Assembly: GCA_013146195.2 (NCBI GenBank)
Contig: CM028379.1
Coordinates: 158,626,437-158,690,436 of the forward strand
Source of the DNA: Codonopsis lanceolata
Lineage: Eukaryota; Streptophyta; Magnoliopsida; Asterales; Campanulaceae
Reading direction: 5' to 3'
DNA: 64,000 nucleotides
Shown here: positions 33,016 through 44,802 of the stretch, one piece after another
Numbering within the stretch: the stretch's first letter is position 1
How the letters are laid out: every line of letters starts with the position of its first letter
Program-made: the position numbers and the translations under genes
Notes under the pieces: generated by a model
What the model saw: only the letters and a program-made list of their open reading frames with translations
Databases searched by the model: none
Told to the model about the DNA's origin: nothing

Positions 33016-33172
33016 GAATGATGAAGAGATTTGAGAGTTCTTCACAGATTCCACAGAGACGAAACGAGGGAGAAGAAGAAGGTTGTAGAGAGAGAAGAGC
33101 AAAGGACAGTTTGAGAGTTAAAAAGTTTTGGAAAAGTGATTTTGAAAAATGCGGTTGAGAGGTTTATTAATG
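33016..33172 (-). promoter_or_regulatory. Putative internal promoter and leader of the extra ORF
   Basis: On the minus strand a TATA-like TTAATAAA (33170-33163) is followed by CCTCTCAACCGC and a CT-rich leader (CTCTTCTCTCTCTAC...). Element 2 has the same layout between pol and its extra ORF: TTTAAATAGACCTTGAACCG at 44333, then a CT-rich leader. That two diverged copies share this non-coding arrangement suggests a separate transcript for the extra ORF. The exact first exon is not settled; a GTAAGA donor-like site occurs at about 32996 with an acceptor at 32640. Confidence 0.55.
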
Positions 33173-33482
33173 AAAAGGCGTGAAGTCAGTCATCTGAACA
33201 GGTAAAATGACTTTAAGTCAGACGGTTGTCACTTGAAAGGACTTAATGACTGACGGTTTAGGGCAGTCAAAAAGTGACCTTTTAAAGAATATCTCAACCA
33301 AATTTTAAAAATCAGTCCCTTACAATTTTCATAAATAACCATCATAAACTAAAATTTAGAAGACTTACCTCTATCTTCAAGTAATTTGCAGAACTACTGT
33401 TTTTTTTTCAAAATAAATAAGTCTGCTTAACCACTTCGTCAAGTCTGCTCAAAATTTGAAGATGAAGACGATTTAATTAAAT

Positions 33483-36400
33483 TTAAGCAGTTGGATCAAG
33501 CATACCAAGCTCTCCCCGTAGATAAGCAAACCCGTCGGCTTCTAGTGCTTTTGTGAAGATGTCTGCTAGTTGGTGTTCAGTTAAAATGTACTTCATACTT
33601 ATATTTCTCTTTTCTACATTATCCCTTAGAAAATGATATCGAACATCGATATGCTTTGTCTTGGAGTGCATCACGAGATTGTAGGTGATAGAGATTGCTG
33701 AGGTGTTATCACACATGATTGGGCAATCTGCTACCTTGATGTCATAGTCTACCAACTGTTGTTTGATCCAAAGCATTTGACAAGCCTATGTATTTCGCTG
33801 GTAGAGTTGGAAACTGATGCTTGTTTCTTGCTAGCCCATGATACGAGTCTGTCGCCTAGGAATTGACAAGTTCCACTTGTGCTCTTCCTGTCTACTTGGC
33901 ATCCAGCATAATCTGTATCTGAGTAGCCAACTAAGTTGAAGGATGATTCTCTTGGATACCAGATACCTAAGTTGGTGGTATCTGATACATACTTGATGAT
34001 TCTCTTGGCTGCAAGAAGATGTGACTCATGAGGATCTGTTTGAAATCTAGCATATACCCAAATAGCATACACTATATCAGGTCTGCTGGCAGTAAGATAA
34101 AGTAGAGATCCGATGATTCCTCTATATAGGGTGATATCAACTTTCTTTCCTTGTAAGTCTTTAGATAGTTTGCATTTAGTAGCCATTGGAGTGTCAAAAG
34201 TGTTAGCCATTTCCAATCCGAATTTTTTGACCAGTTCTTTAGCATACTTGGATTGGCTTATGAAGATTCCTTTGTTGGATTGTTGAATTTGAAGACCTAA
34301 AAAGAAGGTGAGTTCTCCCATCATGCTCATCTAAAACTTTCCAGTCATGAGTGACTCAAATCGTTTGCACAGCTTCTCATTTGTAGAACCAAAGATGATA
34401 TCATCGACATATATTTGCACCAGCAACGAATGACCTTTGTTCTTGAGAATAAAGGGAGTACGGTCGATCTTTCCTCGTACAAATCCTTGTTCTATCAAGA
34501 ACTTGGATAGTGTCTCATACTAGGCACGAGGTGCTTGCTTAAGACCATAGAGGGTCTTCTTAAGCTTGTAGACATGAGTCTCTTTCCCTTTTTCCACAAA
34601 ACCTAGAGGCTGAGTAACATATACGGTTTCTTGAAGATCACCATTGAGAAAAGCACTCTTGACATCCATTTGATATAGCACAAAGTATTTGTATGTGGCA
34701 TAGGCTAAGAAGATTCTGATGGCCTTTAACCTTGCTATTGGAGCAAAAGTTTCATCGTAGTCGATTCCTTCTTCTTGGTGATATCCTTGAGCAACGAGTC
34801 TGGCTTTGTTTCTTATGATGTTCCCATCTTCATCCTTTTTGTTTCTGAACACCTATTTTGTGCCTATGATGGTGTGATCAGCTGGTCTTGGGACTAGCTT
34901 CCATACTTGACATCTTTTCAATTGTTGAAGTTCCTCTTGCATAGCTTCTAGCTAACTTGGATCTTGTAAGGCTTCATCAATCTTTTTCGGTTCATCTTCT
35001 AAAACAAATGCAGCACATAACATACATTCATTTCTGGAAGATCTTCTAGTCCGCACTCCTATATGAATGTCACCAAAACAGGAATGTGATTCACTGCTGG
35101 TTCTTCATGAAGAGGTTCAGGAGGAGGACTAGGAGGAAAGTCAGTTGTTTCTTGATGGATGTGTTCTTCAGAATTGGATTCATAGGTGAGTTGAAGGATA
35201 GGATTTTGAGGTTCAGATGAGATGGGCTCTGGATTGGTGTTTTCATGAGCAGGGTTGAGGTCTTCTGGTGAATCATTTGAGAAATGATGGTCTGGAATAT
35301 TTGAATGAGTTGCTGGAGATGGATTTGGTATTTGAGAAGTTGAAGATTGGGATGTACCTGTCTTAACATTAACAAAGTCATCAGTAACATTTGGAGCCAC
35401 GTGTGGCTCTAATAAATCAAATTCATCAAATGAAACATGTATGGATTCAACAATTTTTAGAGATCTTTTATTGAAAACCCTATAAGCTTTGAAATGTAAG
35501 GCATAACCCAGAAAGACGCCTTTATCGGCCTTGTTATCAAATTTGCTTATGTAATCATTACCATTATAGACTACGAAACATTTGTAGCCAAAGATTTTTT
35601 AATCCAATATTTGGGGCTTTACCTCTCCAAAGTTCATATGGTGTTTTACCGTGGAATTTGTTGATTAGGGATCTGTTCTGAGTGAATCAAGTTGTATTGA
35701 CGGCTTCTGCCCAGAAGTGCTTAGGCAGCTTTGCTTCAGCAAGTATAGTTTTAGCAGCTTCGATAAGTGTTCTGTTCTTCCTCTCTGCTACACCATTTTG
35801 CTGTGGGGGCCTAACAGCAAAAAAGTTGTGATCGATGCCATGATCATCACAATACTTTGCTATTCCATTATTGGTGAATTCAGTTCCATTGTCTGATCGA
35901 ACATCACTGATTTAATCGAGCTTTTGTGTCTGTAGTCTTCTGAACAAGACTGTGAGGATGTCATAAGTGTGATCTTTAGAAGACATCATCTCTGTCCAAG
36001 TATATCTTGTATAATCGTCTACTACGACTAGAGTGTATCTATGACCACCATAGCTGATAGTAGTCGTAGGCCCGAAGAGATCCATGTGAAGAAGTTACAA
36101 AGGTCTAGTAGTTGCAAGATCTGGTTTGCTTTTGAAGGAAGCTTTTGAAAGCTTTCCTAGTTGACAAGCTTTGCATATATGATCATGATCAGCTGAAACT
36201 TTTGGCATTCCTCTCACCAACCCTTCTTTAGATAGCTTTAATAAGTATTTGAAGTTCAGATGGCTAAGACGCTTGTGCCACAACCAACTTTTGTCTTGAG
36301 CAGAGTTTGCCACAAGACATAGATTAGCAGCCTTTCCATAGGCGTTCAAATCTATCATATAGACATTCCCTTGTCTGTGTCCAGTTACTAAGGTTGAGCA

Positions 36401-36800
36401 TGAGTCTGGATCCTTTATGTCGCATCTATTTGAGGAGAATTGGCATACGAGTCCTTTGTCACAGAATTGAGAGATGCTCCTTCAAGCCTTCCACTAGAGA
36501 GACTTTTCCTATAGAGAGATTTCCACGAATGATGGATCAGTATCCAATGGTTCTTCCGTTAGCATTATCCCCAAAGATGACTCGAGGGCCTTCTGCTTCA
36601 GTAATATTTGAAAGAAGACAAAATTCTCCGGTCATGTGTCTTGAGCAGCCACTATCTAGATACCATACGTCTTTCTTTTCTAAACTTGTAGCAGCCATGA
36701 AGCATATCTGAGATAGAGAGATAAGAAGATCATGGTCCCCTTTATTTTTCTTTTGGGTCCATAGGGTTAGCAATTTTTAGGAACCCATACTTGCCTGACA
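33483..36800 (-). pseudogene. Copia element 1 pol: protease, integrase, RT, RNase H
   Basis: Minus-strand blocks in order: protease VWYLDSGCSRHMTGEF (~36650); GAG-pre-integrase WLWHKRLSHLNFKYLLKLSK with CKACQLGKLSKASF (HHCC zinc site); integrase with VVVDDYTRYTWTEM, DVRSDNGTEF and PQQNGVAERKNRTLIEAA (the DDE residues); reverse transcriptase ARLVAQGYHQEEGIDYDETF, YQMDVKSAFLNGDLQE, YGLKQAPRA and YVDDIIFGS (~34395); RNase H DTDYAGCQVDRKSTSGTCQF, MCDNTSAISI and KHIDVRYHFLRDNV; end GMLDPTA at 33483. Nonsense codons (for example after GTK, QAPRA and GKF) and one frameshift (~33760) inactivate it. The style is SIRE/Maximus-like. Confidence 0.93.
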
Positions 36801-38930
36801 TTCATGGACCAAATGGCCTAAACATTTGCAAAAAGTACAGCGATGGAAATTACAAATGTTATGTTGAGAGAGCTGGTTTTCGGTAGATTTTTTAGCACAC
36901 TTTCTTTTAGCAGCAACCTTAGACTCAGCAGACTTGTTGACAGCAGGTTTAGAAGGTTCTGTATGAGTTTTCTTAGTGTATTCAACGGTTCTTGCTTTGC
37001 TTTAGTAGATCTGTTGATAGTAGACTTAGATTTAGACATCTCATACATTTTGCCTTTGAGCTTAGTGTCGGAGTCTTGGAAGCGCATTATCAATAGTGCT
37101 TTTTATGAATCTTATAGGCTTGGGCAGATTTTTTGTGTTCCTAGAAACAGCAACCTTTGCTTTAGCAGAGGTGCTAGTAGAAGGATCATGTGAGTCTGCA
37201 CAACCCTTAGCAGACTTTTCGTCATTTGATAATTGCTTTGCTTTAATTGTTGCTTAATAGTTTGAGCTTAGGATATTTTAGAATACAGTGTAACCAACTC
37301 CTTGTCTACCCTTGTTGTTAAACAGCTGATGATATATAGGATCATCACCAGTTCGCACACACAAGTCTTCTGTTTTTTGTTCAGAGGTTGTGCCAGAGGT
37401 GTTCTCAGAGAAACCTAGCCCGCTTTTGTCTGGTGGGCTACGGTCTCCAAGAATTTGGTCAAAACAACCTTAGAGTTATTTCCATGAGTCGATAGTTTTT
37501 GTAACTCATCTTTCTCAGATAGCTCTTTGGCATGACCACGAGGCAAGCAACCTTCTCATTGAGAAACTTGTTCTCTTCTTTTAACTTGATACTTTCCTGC
37601 TGAACTCTATTGAGAGTTTTTAACTCGGCTTCCAGCAAGGATTTCTCAGTTCCCAGCTTCTCATGGCTTTTAGCTAACTTTACATAAGCCTTTCTAAATT
37701 CATTGAATTCCTCTAGAATATCCTGAGCATCCTTAAGGATTTCTTATTTAGAAGGCTCTTCAGTAGGTTGTTCTATGTTAGTTTGAAAAGGAGAATATTT
37801 GATTTCACTATATGAGTCATAGGTGGGAGGTGACTCTAAAGCAACAAGGTAAACATGTGCCTTCTCAGTGAATCATCACTATCATCCTCATCAGAATCAG
37901 TTTCAAACCAGGTGGACACTTGGTTTTTTCTAAGTCCTCAACCAGTAAACCCCTATGTTTTGAAAATGACTTAGAGGGTCGCCTTTTGTAAGCTTCATAT
38001 TTGGGCTTAGGACATTTAGAAGCAAAGTGACCAGGCTTCCTGCAATTGTAGAAAACTAGCTCATTATTTTGTGAGCTTTCAGCAGTTTTTCTGAAAGTCT
38101 GCTGGTTTGCATCCTTCTTCTTATTAAATTTTGAGAACTTTTGAAATTTCTTAACGAACATAGCAAATTGTTCGTCAAAAAGAATTTCATTGTCGTTTGA
38201 AGAAGTAGATGGTTTATTTTCTAATGCAGTGTTTCTTGAGAGATAGCGTAAAAGAAGGAAGTTTAAAGTGTTTGTCCTGTTCTTGAGCTTGAAGCAGTTC
38301 TTGCTCATAGACAGTTAAAATCGCATACAAACTTCGTAGATGCATGGAGTTTAAGTCCTTGGACTCTTTAATGGATGTGGTCTTAACATGCCACAAACTT
38401 CCCAAGGAAGCTAAAAATCTCATATTAACTTCCTTAACACTATATTCTTTTCCTAAGGAATAACAACTATTTACTACCTCGTAGAATCTGTCATAGGCTT
38501 GATGTAGTGTCTCATTTGGGTCTTTTCTGAAAGAGTCAAATGTTGAATATAGTTGTATTTTCTGTTGTCTCTGGTGGGTAGGTCTCCTTCTATATATTCC
38601 ACTAGTGCTTCCCACATTTCTTTGGCTGTTTTGCACCTGATTATCTGCTGATATGTGCTTGTGTCGACAAAGCTAGATATTATGTGTATAACCTTGCTAT
38701 CAAGTTCAACAAGCTTCCTTTCTTCATCAGTCCATTCATTTACGGACTTGGGTACCTCTGAGGTCCGCCGCTACTTCGCAAGAAGGTTTGGCTTCATTAG
38801 AATGTGAGGACATGTTTGAACACATTGCCATAAACGATTGTCAATAGAATTAATGTATCTCATAACTTTGTCTTTCCATACTTCGAAGTGACCTTCGTCC
38901 AATATCGGGACGTGGCTTGTATTCGAGGTA
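36801..38930 (-). pseudogene. Copia element 1 gag
   Basis: Upstream of pol the minus strand encodes gag in several frames: WEALVEYIERR-like region, then KIQLYSTFDSFRKDPNETLH and YDRFYEVVNSCYSLGKEYSV (38560-38440), EVNMRFLASLGSLWHVKTTS, ADRFYSILK-like helix, and a zinc knuckle VFYNCRKPGHFASKCPK (about 38050-38000; the first Cys of the usual C-x2-C is Tyr-Asn-Cys here, so one ligand may be lost). A long coiled-coil region (37800-37450) and Ser/Lys-rich stretches (37100-36850) follow. At least two frameshifts separate 38636-38214, 38308-37865 and 37093-36818. Confidence 0.8.
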
Positions 38931-38974
38931 GGCAGCATATAGTGAGCCATATATGAAGAGTTAAGGCATCGGAA

Positions 38975-38989
38975 AACTAAGAGACCAAT
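38975..38989 (-). promoter_or_regulatory. Primer-binding region of copia element 1
   Basis: On the minus strand ATTGGTCTCTTAG directly follows the LTR end (...GTTACCAACA). It departs from the usual plant copia site TGGTATCAGAGC, so the primer tRNA is uncertain. The position is fixed by the LTR boundary. Confidence 0.5.
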
Positions 38990-40147
38990 TGTTGGTAACG
39001 CATCGAAGCTTAGTTGTTTTTAAAATTTTTAAATTTTCAACGCACTGAGTTCTTCTTTCTTTTTAAACAAAGATATGACAAGAAGCGAGGATAAGCATAA
39101 ACAATTCAGATAAGCAATACAGCAATAATAGAATTAGAAGTGGTTCGTGCTGTAAATAGTACTACGTCCACTACCAAAGTGGTTAGCTTTGGATTTTGAA
39201 AGGTGCAATTGTTTATCCACTAGGTGTGAAGGTTAGATCTCTAATGGATCGTATACAAAAATAATTTTTCAACCAAGTGTTTAATGATGAGAGAATCAAT
39301 CAATGAATAATTGCTCTCTCAAGTGCTAAAGTAAAGAACAGTTTAAAACAAACTAGAAGAAGCTGAAACAAAGTAAAGACTGGCAGATCTGCAGCTTCAG
39401 GAAGATTGGTGAAGTGTTAGTTCTTATCCTTTTGATCTCTTGAATGCTTGAGCTATGAAGATGAAGCTTGAGTATTGAATGTGCAAGAGATTGATTTTCT
39501 TCAGATCTTCAAAACTTGAATATATACCAAGGGAGATCTTCCGGACCGTTGGACTGAGAGTGGAGAGATTGTGTCCAACGATATAATGCATTGAATGCAT
39601 TTCGGCGCTTTGTAGAATAAGTGCAGCAACAGACATCAGAGATGCAGTGATTGCAGAGGCAGACATTCCTAAACAGAGTAAGGTTTCAGCTTGCAGACGT
39701 TACAACTTTAAAAGTCTTCTTAGCCAAAAGAGGTAATGTCTTGACGCCTTCATGATTCAGTGATCGGTTTGTGCTGCGAGATAGTCTGAAGCTAGATAAT
39801 GACATGGTTGACTTCTTTGGAGAGAAATCCGATGAAGATAAATTGAATATTATTTGACTAGATATTAAAAATATCTAGATCAAATAATATGTGACCTAAT
39901 TCCACGTGTTTGGCTGAACTTTGATTTTGAGCTTGAGCAGACTTCAAAGTCTGCTATTGAACCGTGCTTTCAAGGCTGCTGTTGAAGCTTGCTGGTCCGC
40001 GCCTTGGAGAGACTAACACTAAACTAGTTCTAATACACCCTTGATTCTTAGACAATTGCCACACTAACTGGTACGTAGACCTATTAGCCACTGTGCAATA
40101 GAATCAGAAGATGACTCAACCAAATCTAGAACTTGTGAGGGTCAACA
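38990..40147 (-). mobile_element. 5' LTR of copia element 1, 1158 bp
   Basis: In minus orientation it runs TGTTGACCC (40147) to GTTACCAACA (38990), TG...CA. Its U3 end matches 29164-29608. It also shares blocks with the LTR of element 2: the CACTGTGCAATAG-side CAGTGGCTAAT/GTGGCAA block and TTTGTATACGATCCATTAG (39260-39242). A near-palindrome AGCAGACTT-CA-AAGTCTGCT lies at about 39937-39956. Its outer edge (40148) abuts the 5' half of the antisense ORF. Confidence 0.88.
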
Positions 40148-40580
40148 AGGCGACCATCTTTCCTTATAAAGCAAAGAGGCATGTTGTCGTCATCATCGGC
40201 CACTCTCTCGAGGTGGCCTCCACCCTCGGAGGCGGCGGTCTTTTTCATGGCGGCGAGGGCACGCCATTTACTTCATCGATTCGAGACCCCCCCCGCCGCC
40301 TTTCCCTGCTCGGGCCGCACCTCTCCGGCCACGCCTTCGACCCTATCCACCCGCTATTTAGGGCCTTGCCCGTCAGCATATCCGCCTCCCTGAACACTCT
40401 CCTCTCTAGAGTCACCGTGCCCCCTGGAGGAATCAATGAGGTCAACTATGGGGGTTGCCATCCCGCCTGAATGGTTTTTCCTGGCCACGACTCTTCCCCC
40501 GCCTTCGCACAAAATCTACATCAGAGTCCTCTCTCGTTGTCGAATGATTCGCTCTATCCACCATAACTAAAGGTTTTCAC
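40148..40580 (-). pseudogene. Antisense extra ORF of a Tat element, 5' half
   Basis: On the minus strand a candidate start (MVDRANHSTTREDSDVDFV, from ~40566) precedes a stop and an overlapping frame from ~40460 reading MATPIVDLIDSSRGHGDSRE, ...GGYADGQGPK, a TAG, RVDRVEGVAGEVRPEQGKAA, a TGA and LERVADDDDNMPLCFIRKDG up to the copia LTR at 40147. It is acidic and Gly/Arg-rich with no known domain. The opposite-strand frame at 40111-40470 is a shadow. Linkage to 27971-29163 rests on position, strand and the TATA box upstream; no target duplication survives to prove it. Confidence 0.55.
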
Positions 40581-41086
40581 GATCATTTTCCGAAACATCA
40601 AACATCTACAAAAGAGACGAGGAAGGAAAGTCAACGTTTCGCCCTGATAATTGATAAAGCAAAAGGGGAAAATTCCTAAGTCTAGGTACACCAGGGGCCA
40701 CGCCCGCTAGCGAACAAGATCACTTGGTCTTTTCCTCGATCTCTACCTAAGGGCCTTTTCTAATCCTAGGGGTCCTACCCAAATTCATAGGATGGAAGAA
40801 AAACCCAAAAACCTTCATCAAACCCAAACCTTTATCAAACTAGAAAAGCAAAGAACAAAGCAGAAAAAGGGCACAAAACTTACGACAAGTGAGGGTTGAA
40901 AGTTTCGTTGGAAATCGGGGAAATTGAACCAATGTAAACTTGAAGCGCCGAAAGCAAATGAACAGCTTGAATTGGAGCACAAGGTCAAATCGGGAATCGA
41001 TCCAAAACAAGCCGCAAAGAAGAACGGAAGATCAAAGAATTTCTCTAAAGTTCGTAAACCGAAAAGTTTAGAGGAGAGGGGGAAGG

Positions 41087-41100
41087 CCTTTTATAGGCCG
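41087..41100 (-). promoter_or_regulatory. TATA box of the antisense ORF
   Basis: The minus strand reads CGGCCTATAAAAGGCCTTCC, a strong plant TATA context. It lies about 520 bp upstream of the first candidate start codon near 40566, leaving room for a leader or leader intron. It points opposite to the Tat element's own transcription. Confidence 0.6.
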
Positions 41101-42085
41101 GGGTTTTCGGTTTTAGGGGGAAAGCGAGGCCAAAACCTTGAAGGACTGATGATGCCACCTCAAGCACGTGTGCATTAAATGCAACGCTACGAAACCGCGC
41201 CCCATCAAGTCATGCCGCATCTCAACGGCTCACGCACCCTCATGCCTACTCGCCCTATCGCACTCTCAATGGCAAGCTTCCTTAGCACGCCCCTAGTTGT
41301 ACTCCGCTAAGGTTCCGTAACCTTCTACAAGCCTCGCTTCTCCACTCTCTACCTTTTTCTCAAAAATTCACAAGCTGTGAGAGCCGGAACAAGAGCAACA
41401 TCATCAAAGATACGCGCCCGCTTCCGGGGCATAAATACTCACCAAACAAGGAGCTGTGGGTCATCGATATGCTCTGCCCGGCGAACGTAGCTACCAAGGT
41501 ATCGAACAATGAGTAAACACAACTCCCGCCTAAACTCGCCGGCACATGCCTTTCCTCGGCTCGACTCAGGCCATGTTCGGGGACCACACTCACATCGGGC
41601 AAGAGAATCTCGTCCCAAACTGTAGCACCGGCCTTGCTCGGCCTCGACCAAAGGCCTCGCCTCGATCTACACTCTGTCTATAACCGCCTATATCATATAA
41701 CCCAGGCAGAGCCTTGCCGCCTCGCACGTGATAAGAAAAAGCCTTGAAACTTGTTCTCCAAGACAAGTCAAAGGTTTCCTTATCCGAGTAGGACACTTGC
41801 TATATCTACTCCTTCGCTCATGTGGTCACCGCTTATCATGCATTGGGGCTTATAAATACCCCTCCATAAACCACACACAAGGTACACACTCTTTCTTGAA
41901 CCTAGAACCCCTGTCAAATTGCTTTTTAACTCTCTCACGCCGAAGTGGTTTTGCGAGGCCAAGCCTTGCACTTCCACTAAGGTATTTTCGTGATCTTAAT
42001 CAGATTCAAGGAAACGGATCAAGCCCATATATCCTACCCATCGCACGGACGGCCCAAGCTGCATTTTTGCCACATCAGCTAAGTA
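41101..42085 (+). mobile_element. Probable Tat 3' LTR (boundaries uncertain)
   Basis: This region lies where the 3' LTR of the Tat element with integrase end at 26829 is expected. It contains a plus-strand TATA box, GCTTATAAATACCCC (41849-41863), followed by an ACACAC-type leader start and ending near CATTTTTGCCACATCA (42063-42078). The left boundary could not be fixed, and no second copy is in the window for comparison. Short frames on both strands here are not credible genes. Confidence 0.45.
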
Positions 42086-42881
42086 TTTTAAAAAATAGTT
42101 AAGACCACATGTCTTTACATATATTGTTTTTGAAAACTTTTAACCAAAGTTTGAAGACGCTTAAAGTTATTATATAATTTTAAAGTGCATTATTTTAACA
42201 AATAGCACAATTTTCAAAGAAATAGGGATTTAAGTATAGGAAAACATAGTGGCTGAAAACTGAATTTTTAGATAACAACAGGTGTAAAAAAATGTCTTAA
42301 GAAACTTCAGTTGTTAGGAAAAGAGATCAGCAGCTAGCTAGCTAGTTGTTGATGTCTAAGACGCGGAAGATTGATGAATAAGACTTGCGAGAGCGGCCTA
42401 CCTTAGTTTAAGTTTATTTTATCTTGCTTAAAGTGGTAAAGCATTAGTTGTAGGTCTCCCCGTTAAATAGAAGAGTGTAACATCCGAATTGCATATTTTA
42501 TTAATTGTGTATTAGGGTGCATTGGCATAATTAATTATGTGCTACGTATTATATTTAATGTGTTTATGTGTTTATGTGACGTATTTAAAGTCCAGATATG
42601 ACTTTGGTTATGCTAGTTATGATTTATAACGTTGGAATAGGAAATGACACGTTAAAATTGGATAATATATATTTTCGTCTAAATTGACCCGAAATGTATC
42701 GTACGTTACGTGTTTTTTTTTATATTGTTAAAATATATACTTATTTTAACATTAGCTAATTAATAATGATTAGTTAATATTTAATTTGGTCAAATTGATG
42801 ATTAATTGGTTTGACATTTTTACTTTTGACCAAACATAGTTTCTAATCAAATGACATATATATATATATATATATATAAAT

Positions 42882-42932
<51 letters not shown>

Positions 42933-43262
42933 TTAATAAACACCCATTGATCCTTCACTTGGCATTTTATTTTTATTTTTCGGTTGGAGACTTAGCTAAG
43001 TCAAACAAATAGTTTTTCCATTCCTTTTCATTTGGTTTTCCTTTTTCAACCGAGACATCTGTTGAGGGTTTTCACCTTCGGCTTGGTTTATTAACGAAAT
43101 ATTATCCGTTTTTAATTTCAATTCCGCAGGAGTGTTCTATGTATTGAGGGCTACATTTATAGCCGAATATTTTGTGTTTTCATCAATATTTTTTGGTAGA
43201 GGTAAGTTACTATCCCCTTCCCTTTGTATGTAATAATTGCAGACATGAACCTGTGGGCTACT
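42086..43262. other. AT-rich sequence with (TA)n tract, up to the gap
   Basis: It contains a nested GCTAGCTAGCTAG run (~42335), a TGTAACATCCGAATTGC block (~42477) that could be an LTR start, and a long (TA)n microsatellite at 42855-42928 broken once by AATGAC. No gene was recognised. The open frame running into the Ns is an artefact. Confidence 0.5.
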
Positions 43263-43362
43263 NNNNNNNNNNNNNNNNNNNNNNNNNNNNNNNNNNNNNN
43301 NNNNNNNNNNNNNNNNNNNNNNNNNNNNNNNNNNNNNNNNNNNNNNNNNNNNNNNNNNNNNN
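43263..43362. other. Assembly gap, exactly 100 N
   Basis: A run of exactly 100 N, the usual placeholder for a gap of unknown length. Left of it is AT-rich DNA without coding signal; right of it a copia reverse transcriptase begins mid-domain. The 5' part of copia element 2 is probably in the gap, or the two sides are not adjacent. Confidence 0.98.
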
Positions 43363-44135
43363 AAAGGAACTAATCAAGAAGTTCTGTCCTGATTCACCTA
43401 AAGGATTTGAGACTCCAATGTCTACCGACGCCATCTTGACAAAGATGAAAAGGGAAAGCAAGAGAACATGACCAAGTACCGAGGAATCATAGATTCACTT
43501 CTTTTACCTTACCGCCAAGAGACCGACATAATGTTTGTTGTTTGTGTTTGTGCAAGATTTCGTGCAAATCCAAAGGAATCACATTTGCTTGTCCAAACGT
43601 ATCATCGATATGTTTCAAGAACAACAAATCTAAGCATCGGTATTCCAAACACAACAATTTCGATCTAGTTGGATACTTAGATGCATTATGCACCTTGAAA
43701 AGTGAGCGTAGAAGCACCAGTGGGACTTGTCAATTCCTTGAAATAGACTTGTCTCATGGTCTTGCAAGAAACAAGGATCGCTTGCAAACTCAACTTGCCG
43801 TATTTAATAGCAAGCAGTTGCTCTCAACTCCTATGGATGAAGCAACAACTAGTGGACTACAACATCAAGACCGCAAATTGTCCAATTATGTGTGACAACA
43901 CATCAAGAATTTCAGCCTCCAAAAATCCGTGATGCACTCCAAGACAAAGCACATTGATATACGTTATCACTTCCTCAAAGATCATGTGGAGAAAGGTAAC
44001 ATCACCTGGAATATGTTCCAACCGAGCATCAATTAGCCGACATTCTCACAAAGCCACCGGATGCCACCAAGTTTGCTTATTTAAGGAGAAATCTTGGTAT
44101 GATTGATCCAACGCTTAATTTCAAAGTTTTATTAC
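43363..44135 (+). pseudogene. Copia element 2: end of RT and RNase H
   Basis: After the gap the plus strand encodes KELIKKF..., ETPMSTDAIL, a shifted KYRGIIDSLL, FVQDF/ARFRANPKESHLL, the RKSTSGTCQFL-like block (RRSTSGTCQFLEIDLSH), then shifted pieces of the RNase H end: IRYHFLKDHVEKGNITW-like, EHQLADILTKPPDATKFAYL and NLGMIDPTLNF (to ~44125). It aligns with the end of element 1 pol but is broken by many frameshifts, so it is older or more decayed. Confidence 0.85.
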
Positions 44136-44324
44136 TTTTCTTTCATACCGGTAGACTTAGTTTTAGGCTAACCGGAAGACGTAAGTTTCCCTTGAGCGGA
44201 AGACTTAAAGGTCAGTATCTTTACTTTGTCTATTTTTATTAAAGAGGTTTCTAAAGCAATAAAGGGGGTCAAGGATAAAATTTGGTACTTAGAAAATATC
44301 TTAAGTTCCCGCTTTGCGCTAAAA

Positions 44325-44475
44325 TTTTCGCCTTTAAATAGACCTTGAACCGCCTTTGCAAAACTTTACGAAACCCCTTTGATAAAATATTTCTCTCTAT
44401 TCATACTCTCTCTCTCTCGTGCAATCGTCAGATTCCCAAATCTTCTTGTTTCTTCTCATCAAACATCAATGGTAT
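44325..44475 (+). promoter_or_regulatory. Putative internal promoter and leader of the extra ORF (element 2)
   Basis: GCCTTTAAATAGACCTTG (44330-44347) is TATA-like. It is followed by CCGCCTTTGCAAAACTTTAC, then a CT-rich leader (TTTCTCTCTATTCATACTCTCTCTC) and ATCAATG|GTATGTTC, a start codon directly followed by a donor-like site (44468-44477). Acceptor-like TTTCTTTCAG occurs at ~44802. Element 1 has the same arrangement at 33016-33172. Confidence 0.55.
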
Positions 44476-44802
44476 GTTCTTTTCTCTACTACTTGAAACT
44501 TATTGTTTACCTGCTTTTGCATTTCATTTCATAACCTAAATTGTTTTGGAATTCAAACGTCACTTTCGAAGTTTCTAATACTTCGCCATTGTTGTTCTTA
44601 AAAACCTAGAAACTAATAATGCTTATATGCTTTTCAATGTTTACCTCTTGAAAACTTCTGCTATACATCGGTTTGGATACTCTAAACATTCTAGGGTTTC
44701 AAGTTTTCATTTCAAAAATTTCAAATAATCTTAGAAAACCTTGAAATTTCGCTTGTTTAGTTCTTGAGGTAAAAGCCCCATTTGAATTGCATTTCTTTCA
44801 GT

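Noticed and set aside
40111..40470. Plus-strand frame of 119 residues starting in the copia LTR
   Set aside because: It begins in LTR sequence and lies opposite the antisense Tat ORF. It reads as a shadow of a GC-rich coding strand.
42086..42480. Continuation of a Tat LTR
   Set aside because: No matching copy or boundary motif could be found, so it was left unassigned.
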